From CAJXZP01 sp963974475 (GTDB lineage Bacteria; Bacteroidota; Bacteroidia; Flavobacteriales_G; Salibacteraceae), in assembly GCA_963974475.1 (NCBI GenBank), contig CAXBCR010000027.1:1-42590 (forward strand): a stretch of 42,590 bases of DNA, given 5' to 3'. Shown piece after piece: positions 33,703-40,908 of the stretch (positions are counted from its first letter, which is position 1; every line of letters begins with the position of its first letter). The position numbers and the translations under genes were made by a program. The notes beneath the pieces were generated by a model. That model saw only the letters and a list, made by a program, of their open reading frames with translations. It was not told the origin of the DNA and ran no database searches.

Positions 33703-34188
33703 TTAGTGGATTGTTTTTGAGATGATTTTGAGTAAATCTTCGAGGTGTTTTTGGTCTGTTTCATCAAATTCACCCTCGTTTACACTGTCGATATCCAACA
33801 CACCTATAAATTCATTATTTGAATTATGTAAAGGCACTACTATTTCTGAAACACTTTCGGAGCTACAGGCAATGTGTCCGGCAAATTCATTGACGTTCTG
33901 TACCAAAATGGTTTGGTTTTGTTCCCACGCGGTGCCGCATACTCCTCGGCCCTTTTTAATACGCGTACATGCAATTGGTCCTTGAAACGGGCCCAACACT
34001 AAAGAGTCGTTTTCGAGTAAGTAAAAACCCACCCACAACGGATTAAACGTCATTTTAAGGGCGCTGGCCACGTTGGCCAAATTGGCAATTAAATTGGTTT
34101 CACCCGAAGTAAGTGCATCAATTTGTGAATTCAAAGTGGTGTACATCTCTTGTTTGGTTTCACCCGAAATATGGAGCGTTTCTGCCAT
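33703..34188 (-). CDS. free methionine-(R)-sulfoxide reductase (GAF domain)
   Basis: The 161-residue protein is one GAF domain. It has three Cys at 74, 84 and 108, the same 10- and 24-residue spacing as the catalytic Cys set of E. coli fRMsr (84/94/118). Surrounding motifs LWVGFYLL, LGPFQGPIAC and IVVPLHNSNNEFIGVLDIDS are diagnostic. The enzyme reduces free methionine-R-sulfoxide in the cytoplasm as protection against oxidation. It is the upstream partner of the Ig-like lipoprotein gene, with a one-base gap. Confidence 0.95.
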   Translation of the reverse strand: MAETLHISGETKQEMYTTLNSQIDALTSGETNLIANLANVASALKMTFNPLWVGFYLLENDSLVLGPFQGPIACTRIKKGRGVCGTAWEQNQTILVQNVNEFAGHIACSSESVSEIVVPLHNSNNEFIGVLDIDSVNEGEFDETDQKHLEDLLKIISKTIH

Positions 34189-34247
34189 GATGCAAATATA
34201 GGAATTGCAACCTCCTGAAAAAGAAATTTAAGATTACTTAAGCGTTC

Positions 34248-34970
34248 TTATCCGGTGGCTATTGCCAATGAAATAATGCTGACTTTTGCATCCGGAACTT
34301 GTAATATTTGCCTAGCGCAGGCCTCTATGGTTGAGCCAGAAGTAATCACATCATCCACTAGCAAAACATGTTTTCCTTTTAACTCTTCGGGATTGGCAAG
34401 TTCAAAAATGGTTTTCACATTGGTCCATCGACTAAACAATCCTTTTTTTGTTTGGGTTGGATTGTGTTTGGAGCGTACTATGGCAGTAGTATTAACTGGT
34501 CTATTTAGTACCGGTGTCATGCCCAAAGCAATTTGTTCGGCCTGGTTATAACCTCTTTTTTGAAGTTTATTGGGATGCAATGGTACAGGAACAATAAGAT
34601 CAATGGTTTTGAATCTGCCAGAATCTTTGACCATATGCCCAAGCCTTTCGCCTAAGAAAAGAGCTGCTTGCACATTTCCTTTATACTTGAATGCATGAAT
34701 CATGTTTTGAATTCTACTCTTTTTGGTAAAGAAATATCCTGCCGCTGCTTCTTCAATAGCCGCTTTAAACCAAAATAATCGTTCCACCGGATTGTCGGCA
34801 TGTTTTTCAAAATGCGTTACCGGCATATCCAAATTACATTCCATGCAAATCATCCCATCATGACGAAGTAAGGCCTCCCCACATCCAATGCAAACTTCGG
34901 GGTACATTAATGCTATAAAATCCGTTAAAAGAGTAGAGTAATTTGGGATATTAAAATACTTTTGAGCCAT
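34248..34970 (-). CDS. ComF family phosphoribosyltransferase-like protein
   Basis: A 240-residue protein from the start at 34970. A zinc-ribbon-like front (CIGCGEALLRHDGMICMEC, about residues 27-45) is followed by a type I PRTase fold with the PRPP loop HVLLVDDVITSGSTIEAC (about 205-222) and the ComF signature KRGYNQAEQIA. ComF is needed for DNA uptake during transformation in several bacteria. A longer reading to 35027 adds 19 residues that lie over the promoter and start of the divergent gene. The start codons of the two genes are 15 nt apart. Confidence 0.93.
   Translation of the reverse strand: MAQKYFNIPNYSTLLTDFIALMYPEVCIGCGEALLRHDGMICMECNLDMPVTHFEKHADNPVERLFWFKAAIEEAAAGYFFTKKSRIQNMIHAFKYKGNVQAALFLGERLGHMVKDSGRFKTIDLIVPVPLHPNKLQKRGYNQAEQIALGMTPVLNRPVNTTAIVRSKHNPTQTKKGLFSRWTNVKTIFELANPEELKGKHVLLVDDVITSGSTIEACARQILQVPDAKVSIISLAIATG
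34957..34964 (+). promoter_or_regulatory. -7 box for the coiled-coil gene, inside comF
   Basis: TACTTTTG fits TAnnTTTG and lies 21 nt before the ATG at 34986. It overlaps the first codons of comF on the other strand, so the two divergent genes share DNA for promoter and coding. Confidence 0.45.
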
Positions 34971-34985
34971 AATTGCGTTAAATTT

Positions 34986-35897
34986 ATGGAAAATCAAGCA
35001 GATAGCCAAAAGTCTCCAATAGTTCAATATGTATTAATTGCATTATTAGTCATCCTTTCAGGGATTGGGATTTTTTTATTAAGTGAGAATAATCGATTAA
35101 AAGAAGACTTGGCAGCGTGTGATTCTTCGTATGCTAACACCGAATCCGAAAAGGTGGAAGTGATGCATGATTTGCAGATTATGGCGGGTGAATATGATTC
35201 ACTGATGACCGATAATGACTCTATTAATAGTGAGCTGTTTTCTCAAAAAGAGAAAGTGGATAAGCTCATGGCTGACGCTAAAAAATACAATTGGTCTATT
35301 TATAAATTAAAGAAAGAAGCTTCTACACTTCGTGAAATTATGAAAGGCTATGTGCGTACCATTGATTCGTTAAACACCGAGAATGTGGAGCTAAGAGCCG
35401 AAAACATGAGCGTGAAAGATGAGCTTGGTGCAAAAGTTAATGAGAATTCTAAGTTGAAGCAAAATAACAACGATTTAGCATCAAAGGTTCGTTTAGGAGC
35501 AAAATTGGCCGCTTTAAATTTTACGGTAATGGCACAACGCGTAAAACGAAACAATGTGCATAAGGAAACCACAAGAGCAAGCACAGCTCAAAAAATTAAA
35601 GCGTGCTTTACCATTGATGAAAATGAGGTGACCGAACCGGGAAAGAAAATGGTGTTTTTGCGAATAATGACTCCACAAGGAACTGTGTTGGCGGAGCGTT
35701 CTGATAATTCAAACACATTTATGCTTAATGGAGCGCGTGCTTTGTATAGCGTGAAAAAGGAAGTTAATTACGAAAACAAAACGTTAGACCTGTGCATGTA
35801 TTGGGATGTGATAGATATGCTAACTCCAGGAGAGTATTTTATCAAAGCCTATATTTCAGGAGATGAGGTGGGTTCTGCCACACTTACATTGAAATAG
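34986..35897 (+). CDS. single-pass membrane protein with long coiled coil
   Basis: A 303-residue protein. A short cytoplasmic start is followed by one membrane helix (about 12-32, VQYVLIALLVILSGIGIFLL) and a coiled coil (about 35-175, heptads rich in E, K, N and L). A C-terminal beta domain (about 195-303) contains ARASTAQKIKACF-like and KMVFLRIMTPQGTVLAE segments. The family is a conserved hypothetical of Bacteroidota as far as I can tell. The topology predicts a periplasmic or envelope-facing C-terminal domain. It converges on pth with 3 nt between stops. Confidence 0.8.
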   Translation: MENQADSQKSPIVQYVLIALLVILSGIGIFLLSENNRLKEDLAACDSSYANTESEKVEVMHDLQIMAGEYDSLMTDNDSINSELFSQKEKVDKLMADAKKYNWSIYKLKKEASTLREIMKGYVRTIDSLNTENVELRAENMSVKDELGAKVNENSKLKQNNNDLASKVRLGAKLAALNFTVMAQRVKRNNVHKETTRASTAQKIKACFTIDENEVTEPGKKMVFLRIMTPQGTVLAERSDNSNTFMLNGARALYSVKKEVNYENKTLDLCMYWDVIDMLTPGEYFIKAYISGDEVGSATLTLK

Positions 35898-35900
35898 TGG

Positions 35901-36464
35901 CTACTTATTATTGAACTGGGTCATGGTTTGACCTAAACCAAGGGTAGCAAAACTTTTCACCAGGTCGCCACAAACAGATAATCGTTCTTTTAGTGCAAGG
36001 TTTTCCTCCTTACTCCATTCGCCAAGTACATAATTTACTTGCGAACCAGGGTTGAAATCACTGCCTACTCCAAATCGAAGACGAGCATAATTGGATTGAC
36101 CCAAAATAAGGTTGATGTTTTTTAACCCATTATGGCCTCCATCACTTCCTTTACCACGTAGTCTTAATTTTCCAAATGGAAGCGCAATATCGTCTGCCAA
36201 AATAAGCACTCTTTCGAGTGGTACTTTTTCTTTTTGCATCCAATAATTCACGGCTTTACCACTCAAATTCATGTAGGTAGAGGGTTTTAACAAAATAATT
36301 TGTCGTCCTTTGTGCTTCAGGGTTGCTTTTGAGGCTAGTTTATCGGATTCAAAAAAAATACTCGATGAACTAGCTAGCTCATCGAGTATCTTAAATCCAA
36401 TATTATGTCTAGTTTCCGAATACTCTGAACCAATGTTCCCTAATCCAAAAACTAAATATTTCAT
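35901..36464 (-). CDS. pth: peptidyl-tRNA hydrolase
   Basis: Pth releases peptides from peptidyl-tRNAs that drop off the ribosome. The 187-residue protein has VFGLGNIGSEYSETRHNIGF at the front, with the catalytic His in RHNIGF, then LLKPSTYMNLSGKAV, LILADDIALPFGKLRLRGKGSDGGHNGLKNI and FGVGSDFN. All are family hallmarks. The length is normal. It is the third gene of a prs-rplY-pth operon, 5 nt after rplY. This order is common across bacteria. Confidence 0.97.
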   Translation of the reverse strand: MKYLVFGLGNIGSEYSETRHNIGFKILDELASSSSIFFESDKLASKATLKHKGRQIILLKPSTYMNLSGKAVNYWMQKEKVPLERVLILADDIALPFGKLRLRGKGSDGGHNGLKNINLILGQSNYARLRFGVGSDFNPGSQVNYVLGEWSKEENLALKERLSVCGDLVKSFATLGLGQTMTQFNNK

Positions 36465-36469
36465 TTGTA

Positions 36470-37078
36470 TTATGCTTCAGCACCTTCTGCAGGAGCAGCT
36501 TCTTCAGCAACTTCTTCTTCATCGTCTGCTACTGCACCACGTGAAGTTTTCACTGCTACAACAACATTAGAAGCTGGGTCTAAAAATTCAACACCTGCCA
36601 CTTTCATGGTACCCACTTTAATAGATTGGCCAATACGTAAATTGGTAATATCAACCTCTACGTTTTCTGGGATGTCTTTTAGAGCAGCTTTTACTTTCAC
36701 TTTTCTCATTGGAGTTTGCAATTTACCACCATTTTTAACACCAATTGAGGCGCCAACAAATGAAACAGGCATTGCTACAGTAACTGGTTTGCCTTCTTCC
36801 AAAATAACGAAATCAGCATGCACTGGTGCATCAGTTACAGGGTGAAATTGAGATGCTTTTAATAAAGTACTATACTCTGTTCCATCTACAGTGATTAGCA
36901 CATTGTATACATCTGCAGTATAAATGATTTTATCAAATGACTTGTTTTCCATAGTGAAATGAACTTGCTTTCCAGCTCCGTACATTACGCATGGTACTAA
37001 ATCATTTTTTCTAGCTTCTTTAGCTCCAGTTTTTCCTAAGTCCTCTCTTAATGAACCGGTAATTGATATTGTTTTCAT
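36470..37078 (-). CDS. rplY: 50S ribosomal protein L25 (long, Ctc form)
   Basis: This 202-residue protein has the N-terminal 5S-rRNA-binding L25 domain (about 1-90, LREDLGKTGAKEARKNDLVPCVMYGAG) and the C-terminal TL5/Ctc extension (about 95-185). It ends in an acidic Ala/Glu-rich tail (AEEAAPAEGAEA). It binds 5S rRNA in the large subunit; the Ctc form is linked to general stress in some bacteria. Middle gene of the prs-rplY-pth operon, 16 nt after prs. Confidence 0.97.
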   Translation of the reverse strand: MKTISITGSLREDLGKTGAKEARKNDLVPCVMYGAGKQVHFTMENKSFDKIIYTADVYNVLITVDGTEYSTLLKASQFHPVTDAPVHADFVILEEGKPVTVAMPVSFVGASIGVKNGGKLQTPMRKVKVKAALKDIPENVEVDITNLRIGQSIKVGTMKVAGVEFLDPASNVVVAVKTSRGAVADDEEEVAEEAAPAEGAEA

Positions 37079-37094
37079 TCTACGTGTTTGTTAT

Positions 37095-38030
37095 CTATAC
37101 TATAAAGTTATCGCTAATTGACTCATGGTTTTCTAAACTTTCAATCACTTTAGCGAATAAATTAGCAACTGTTAAAACTTTTATTTTATCTGATTTCTTT
37201 TTTAGAGGAATGGTATCGGTAACAATTAATTCCTTTATGGCGGATTGCTCAATTCTATCGTATGCAGGACCCGATAAAATAGCATGTGTACACATGGCAC
37301 TTACGCTATTGGCTCCTTGTTCCATCATCAACTCAGCAGCTTTGCAAATAGTACCTGCAGTGTCAATAATATCATCTACTATTAATACATCTTTTCCTTT
37401 TACATCACCAATTACCATCATGCTGTCAATTTGATTGGCAACACTTCTTTGCTTGTAACAAATAGCCATTTCTAATCCTAAAAACTTAGAATATGCATTT
37501 GCTCTTTTGGTTCCTCCAGTATCTGGAGCAGCCATAATCAAGTTGTTTAAATCGTAATTTTCTTTAATAAACGGTAAGAAAATACTAGATGCATATAAAT
37601 GATCTACCGGAACTTCAAAAAATCCTTGGATTTGATCTGCATGTAAATCCATGGTTATAACACGGGTCACGCCTGCAGCACTTAGTAAGTTAGCTACCAG
37701 TTTAGAACCAATAGCCACACGTGGCTTATCCTTTCTGTCTTGACGAGCAAAACCAAAGTATGGAAGTACCGCAATAATTTGACGAGCGGAAGCACGTTTC
37801 GCAGCATCAATCATTAATAGGAGTTCCATTAAATTATCTACCGGAGGAAATGTAGATTGTAAGATAAATACATCCTGCCCACGAACGGTTTCGTTGAAAT
37901 AGGTAGTGTATTCACCATCACTAAACTTAGGGATGCTAACATCACCTAATTTAGATCCATACGCTTTTGCAATTTGGCTTGCCAAATTGAGATCTGCGTT
38001 TCCTGTAAAAAATTTTATTCTATCGCTCAC
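37095..38030 (-). CDS. prs: ribose-phosphate pyrophosphokinase
   Basis: Prs makes PRPP from ribose-5-phosphate and ATP for nucleotide, His and Trp synthesis. The 311-residue protein carries the family motifs KFSDGEYTTYFNETVRGQDVF, FGFARQDRKDKPR, the metal/ATP site VITMDLHADQIQGFF and the PRPP loop DVLIVDDIIDTAGT. The length is normal. It is the first gene of the operon with rplY and pth. A well-formed promoter (TTTG, 21 nt, TAAATTTG) lies just upstream. Confidence 0.97.
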   Translation of the reverse strand: MSDRIKFFTGNADLNLASQIAKAYGSKLGDVSIPKFSDGEYTTYFNETVRGQDVFILQSTFPPVDNLMELLLMIDAAKRASARQIIAVLPYFGFARQDRKDKPRVAIGSKLVANLLSAAGVTRVITMDLHADQIQGFFEVPVDHLYASSIFLPFIKENYDLNNLIMAAPDTGGTKRANAYSKFLGLEMAICYKQRSVANQIDSMMVIGDVKGKDVLIVDDIIDTAGTICKAAELMMEQGANSVSAMCTHAILSGPAYDRIEQSAIKELIVTDTIPLKKKSDKIKVLTVANLFAKVIESLENHESISDNFIV

Positions 38031-38055
38031 GTTACTCCTGCTTGAAAAAGGGCTG

Positions 38056-38088
38056 CAAATTTAATTAAATAATGTACACTTATCCAAA
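38056..38088 (-). promoter_or_regulatory. promoter of the prs-rplY-pth operon
   Basis: On the minus strand TTTG (38088-38085) and TAAATTTG (38063-38056) are 21 nt apart. This fits the Bacteroidota -33/-7 layout and is one of the two clearest full promoters in the window. The start would lie about 7 nt before 38049, giving a leader of about 20 nt. Confidence 0.65.
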
Positions 38089-38166
38089 TATTTAGGGGTT
38101 GTTGTTTTTTGTTTCATTTTTGTCTTAAATGATTGATTTCATTGGTTTTTTTGAAGATTTTTGATT

Positions 38167-38201
38167 TTTGTGTTGTTGGATTTAAAAATTTATTACTTTC
38201 G
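38167..38201 (+). promoter_or_regulatory. promoter of tRNA-Leu
   Basis: TTTG (38167-38170) and TACTTTCG (38194-38201, one mismatch to TAnnTTTG) are 23 nt apart, about 70 nt before the tRNA. It faces away from the prs promoter. Confidence 0.5.
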
Positions 38202-38269
38202 CGCAGTCTTTTTGAAGGAATCCAAAAGCTAGAAAACTTCTAAAAATTTATTTTGAAAGACATAGAATT

Positions 38270-38355
38270 GCCTCGGTGGCGGAACTGGTAGACGCGCTGG
38301 ATTCAAAATCCAGTTCCTTCCGGGAGTGGGGGTTCGATTCCCCCCCGAGGTACCA
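38270..38355 (+). tRNA. tRNA-Leu(CAA)
   Basis: The acceptor arm GCCTCGG pairs with CCGAGGT (38345-38351; the first pair is G-T). The anticodon stem CTGGA/TCCAG has loop TTCAAAA, giving anticodon CAA. A long variable arm (about 38315-38328) marks it as class II, and the T arm is GGGGG-TTCGATT-CCCCC. The discriminator is A38352 and CCA is encoded at 38353-38355. A terminator follows directly. Confidence 0.96.
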
Positions 38356-38359
38356 TACC

Positions 38360-38397
38360 AAAAAGGTCTTTAAGCATTTGCTTAAAGACCTTTTTTT
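38360..38397 (+). terminator. terminator after tRNA-Leu
   Basis: A 16-bp perfect stem AAAAAGGTCTTTAAGC (38360-38375) with GCTTAAAGACCTTTTT (38380-38395), a four-base loop and extra T. It may serve rlmN on the opposite strand as well. Confidence 0.92.
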
Positions 38398-38443
38398 ATG
38401 CCTTTAAATTTGAAACATTGGGAATCAATGCTTACTTAATAAT

Positions 38444-39502
38444 TTAGTTATCGCTTTTTAAGGCGGCTCCGTTTTTGTTGGCTAATTGACCACAAGCGGC
38501 ATCAATATCGTCTCCTCTACTTTGGCGAACTTGGGAGGTTACGCCTTTGTATTTCAAGAAATCTTGAAATTCTTGAGTGGTTTTTGCCGAACTTCCAGAA
38601 AACTCGGAGTCATCAATCGAATTATATTCAATGATATTCACCTTGGCAGGTACCTTAGCGCAGATATTGGCTAATGCCCGTACATCTTCGTTGGTATCGT
38701 TAAATCCTTTGAATAGAATGTACTCAAAAGTGATTTTGTTACCCGTTTTTTTATAGAAATACTGTAATGCTTCAATTAGAACTTCCAAATTATTGGACTC
38801 ATTGATAGCCATAATTTTATCACGCTTACTATCTATAGCGGCATGTAGCGATACAGCCAAATTGAATTTTACTTCATCATCGCCAAGTCGTTTAATGGCT
38901 TTTGCAATTCCAGCTGTAGAAACCGTGATTCTGCGGGGCGACATGCCCAAACCTTCGGGCGAAGTGATTTTATTGATAGATTCTACCACATTTCGGTAAT
39001 TAAGAAGAGGTTCCCCCATTCCCATATACACAATATTGGTTAGCCCTTTGCCGTAGTGCTTTTTAGACTCTTGGTCAATGATGGCTACTTGGTCGTATAT
39101 TTCGGCAGCATCAATGTTTCGAATCATTTTTAGCTTACCGGTGGCGCAAAATGTACAGGCCAAACTACATCCTACTTGGGCAGAAACACAAGCTGTATTT
39201 CTAGTTTTGGTAGGAATTAGAACGCCTTCAATAATCTTTTTATCAAATAGTTGGAGGGCGTATTTAAAAGTACCATCCACACTTTTTTGAGACTCGGCAA
39301 TGGTTACCGGGTTAATCATAAAGTGTGTATCTAGCAAAGCGCGATGCTTTACAGATAGGTTTAACATTTCGTCAAACGATTTGGCAGATTTTTTCCATAA
39401 CCAATCATGGATTTGACGTGCGCGGAATTTCTCAAAACCAAAATCGCTCGTATGAGATATAATCTCATCGAGCGATAGTTTTCTTATATCTGTTTTAGAC
39501 AT
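38444..39502 (-). CDS. rlmN: 23S rRNA (adenine2503-C2)/tRNA methyltransferase
   Basis: RlmN is a radical-SAM enzyme that methylates C2 of A2503 in 23S rRNA and A37 in some tRNAs. The 352-residue protein has the cluster-binding Cys C112-SLAC116-TFC119, the block NIVYMGMGEPLLNY, and the second reactive Cys near the C-terminus in DIDAACGQL. The cytoplasmic protein lies 27 nt downstream of queA, also a tRNA/rRNA modification gene, so the pair is probably one transcript. No truncation is seen. Confidence 0.97.
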   Translation of the reverse strand: MSKTDIRKLSLDEIISHTSDFGFEKFRARQIHDWLWKKSAKSFDEMLNLSVKHRALLDTHFMINPVTIAESQKSVDGTFKYALQLFDKKIIEGVLIPTKTRNTACVSAQVGCSLACTFCATGKLKMIRNIDAAEIYDQVAIIDQESKKHYGKGLTNIVYMGMGEPLLNYRNVVESINKITSPEGLGMSPRRITVSTAGIAKAIKRLGDDEVKFNLAVSLHAAIDSKRDKIMAINESNNLEVLIEALQYFYKKTGNKITFEYILFKGFNDTNEDVRALANICAKVPAKVNIIEYNSIDDSEFSGSSAKTTQEFQDFLKYKGVTSQVRQSRGDDIDAACGQLANKNGAALKSDN

Positions 39503-39529
39503 CTGTTTTTTTGAAACGGTATAACCTGC

Positions 39530-40579
39530 TTAAATAATAAGCATGGCGTCACCGTATACTTGAAATCTGTATTTTTCTTTCACCGCTACATCATACGCAT
39601 GACGTACTTCATCGTAACCTCCAAATGCAGCAACCGCCATCATTAAAGTAGAATGCGATTCATGAAAGTTGGTAATCAATGAATTAGGTACAGAAAAATT
39701 ATGAGGTGGGAATAAAAATTTATTTGACCAACCATCAAATGGTTTTAAAAATCCTTCGGTAGAAACCGTGGTTTCTAAACTTCTAAGTACAGATGTACCT
39801 ACCGCACAAATTTTCTTTCTATTCTTTTTAGCTTCGTTTGCACGATTAGCGGTAATTTCTGGTACCACTAATTTTTCGCTATCCATTTTATGTTTCGTTA
39901 AGTCTTCCACCTCTACTTGGCGGAAACTACCCAAACTGGTATTGATGGTAAGATACGAGTAATCTACCCCTTGCAATTCTAAACGTTTCATTAAGTTACG
40001 GCTAAAATGCAAACCTGCAGATGAAGGCGCAACCGCTCCCTCGGTTTTAGCAAAAATGGTTTGGTAACGCTCAATGTCTTCTGGCTCTACCGGACGATCA
40101 ATGTATCCTGGAAGAGGCGTTTCACCCATTTCGTAAATAAGATTTTTGAAATCGGTGTAATCACCGTCAAATAAGAAACGAAGTGTTCTACCACGAGAAG
40201 TGGTGTTGTCAATTACCTCGGCAACTAAATCATCGTTTTCGCCAAAATATAGTTTGTTACCGATACGGATTTTACGTGCTGGATCTACTAACACATCCCA
40301 TAAACGACTTTCGGTGTTTAGTTCTCTCAACAAGAAAACCTCAATTCTAGCACCTGTTTTTTCTTTGTTTCCGTATAATCTTGCTGGAAATACCTTAGAA
40401 TCGTTCATGATCATTAAATCACCTTCGCCAAAATAATTCACCACATCTTTAAAGATTTTATGCTCTATTTCTCCGGTTTCTCTGTGTAAAACCATTAATC
40501 TAGATTCGTCTCTTTCTGGGGCTGGGTATTGAGCGATTAACTCATCAGGAATATCAATCTTGAACTTTGTTAATTTCAT
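39530..40579 (-). CDS. queA: S-adenosylmethionine:tRNA ribosyltransferase-isomerase
   Basis: QueA adds the epoxycyclopentane group to 7-aminomethyl-7-deazaguanine in tRNA during queuosine synthesis. The 349-residue protein begins with FKIDIPDELIAQYPAPERDESRLMVL and carries LMIMNDSKVFPARL, GAVAPSSAGLHFS, LTINTSLGSFRQV, VGTSVLRSLET and LITNFHESHSTLMMAVAAFGG, all family hallmarks. Length is normal. The leader contains a 10-bp perfect inverted repeat (40612-40633) and a -7 box at 40651-40644. Confidence 0.97.
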   Translation of the reverse strand: MKLTKFKIDIPDELIAQYPAPERDESRLMVLHRETGEIEHKIFKDVVNYFGEGDLMIMNDSKVFPARLYGNKEKTGARIEVFLLRELNTESRLWDVLVDPARKIRIGNKLYFGENDDLVAEVIDNTTSRGRTLRFLFDGDYTDFKNLIYEMGETPLPGYIDRPVEPEDIERYQTIFAKTEGAVAPSSAGLHFSRNLMKRLELQGVDYSYLTINTSLGSFRQVEVEDLTKHKMDSEKLVVPEITANRANEAKKNRKKICAVGTSVLRSLETTVSTEGFLKPFDGWSNKFLFPPHNFSVPNSLITNFHESHSTLMMAVAAFGGYDEVRHAYDVAVKEKYRFQVYGDAMLII

Positions 40580-40611
40580 GTGTGTCTAATTTTATAAATC
40601 CAATACTTATT

Positions 40612-40633
40612 CACAATTATTGTAATAATTGTG
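40612..40633 (-). promoter_or_regulatory. hairpin in the queA leader
   Basis: CACAATTATT and its exact reverse complement AATAATTGTG are two bases apart. The element lies between the -7 box and the queA start, so it is in the untranslated leader. It could be an RNA hairpin affecting translation or an operator; it does not look like a preQ1 riboswitch. Confidence 0.5.
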
Positions 40634-40643
40634 CAAAAGTCCG

Positions 40644-40651
40644 CAAAAGTA
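40644..40651 (-). promoter_or_regulatory. -7 box for queA-rlmN
   Basis: TACTTTTG on the minus strand fits TAnnTTTG, about 65 nt before the queA start. Confidence 0.5.
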
Positions 40652-40824
40652 TGAAATAACCTTTAATTAGCGTGTGAAACGGTTGGTTTTGTTACGGGTA
40701 AATTCCTTGGCTTAATTGCCAACTAAATAGCATTTAAATTATACTTTAGGTCCTTCATTTATTGTTCAAAAAATGTGACCATAGCTTCTTTATTAATGAA
40801 CTCGATTAAAACCAAAGACACGCA
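40652..40824. other. divergent spacer, no gene seen
   Basis: Together with the flanking sites this is a 329-nt gap between queA and the next gene. Apart from the two -7 boxes and the queA leader hairpin I see no coding or RNA-like element. Confidence 0.6.
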
Positions 40825-40832
40825 TAATTTTG
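40825..40832 (+). promoter_or_regulatory. -7 box for the secreted repeat protein
   Basis: TAATTTTG fits TAnnTTTG, 76 nt before the ATG at 40909. No clear -33 element. Confidence 0.45.
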
Positions 40833-40908
40833 CAACCGGCCAATATTTTATGTTAATTTACCAAGGTAAAACCATTGTACAAAAACAAACGATAGAAATA
40901 ATAAAGTA

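Noticed and set aside
40612..40633. preQ1 riboswitch before queA
   Set aside because: The element is a plain AT-rich inverted repeat without the preQ1 pseudoknot pattern.
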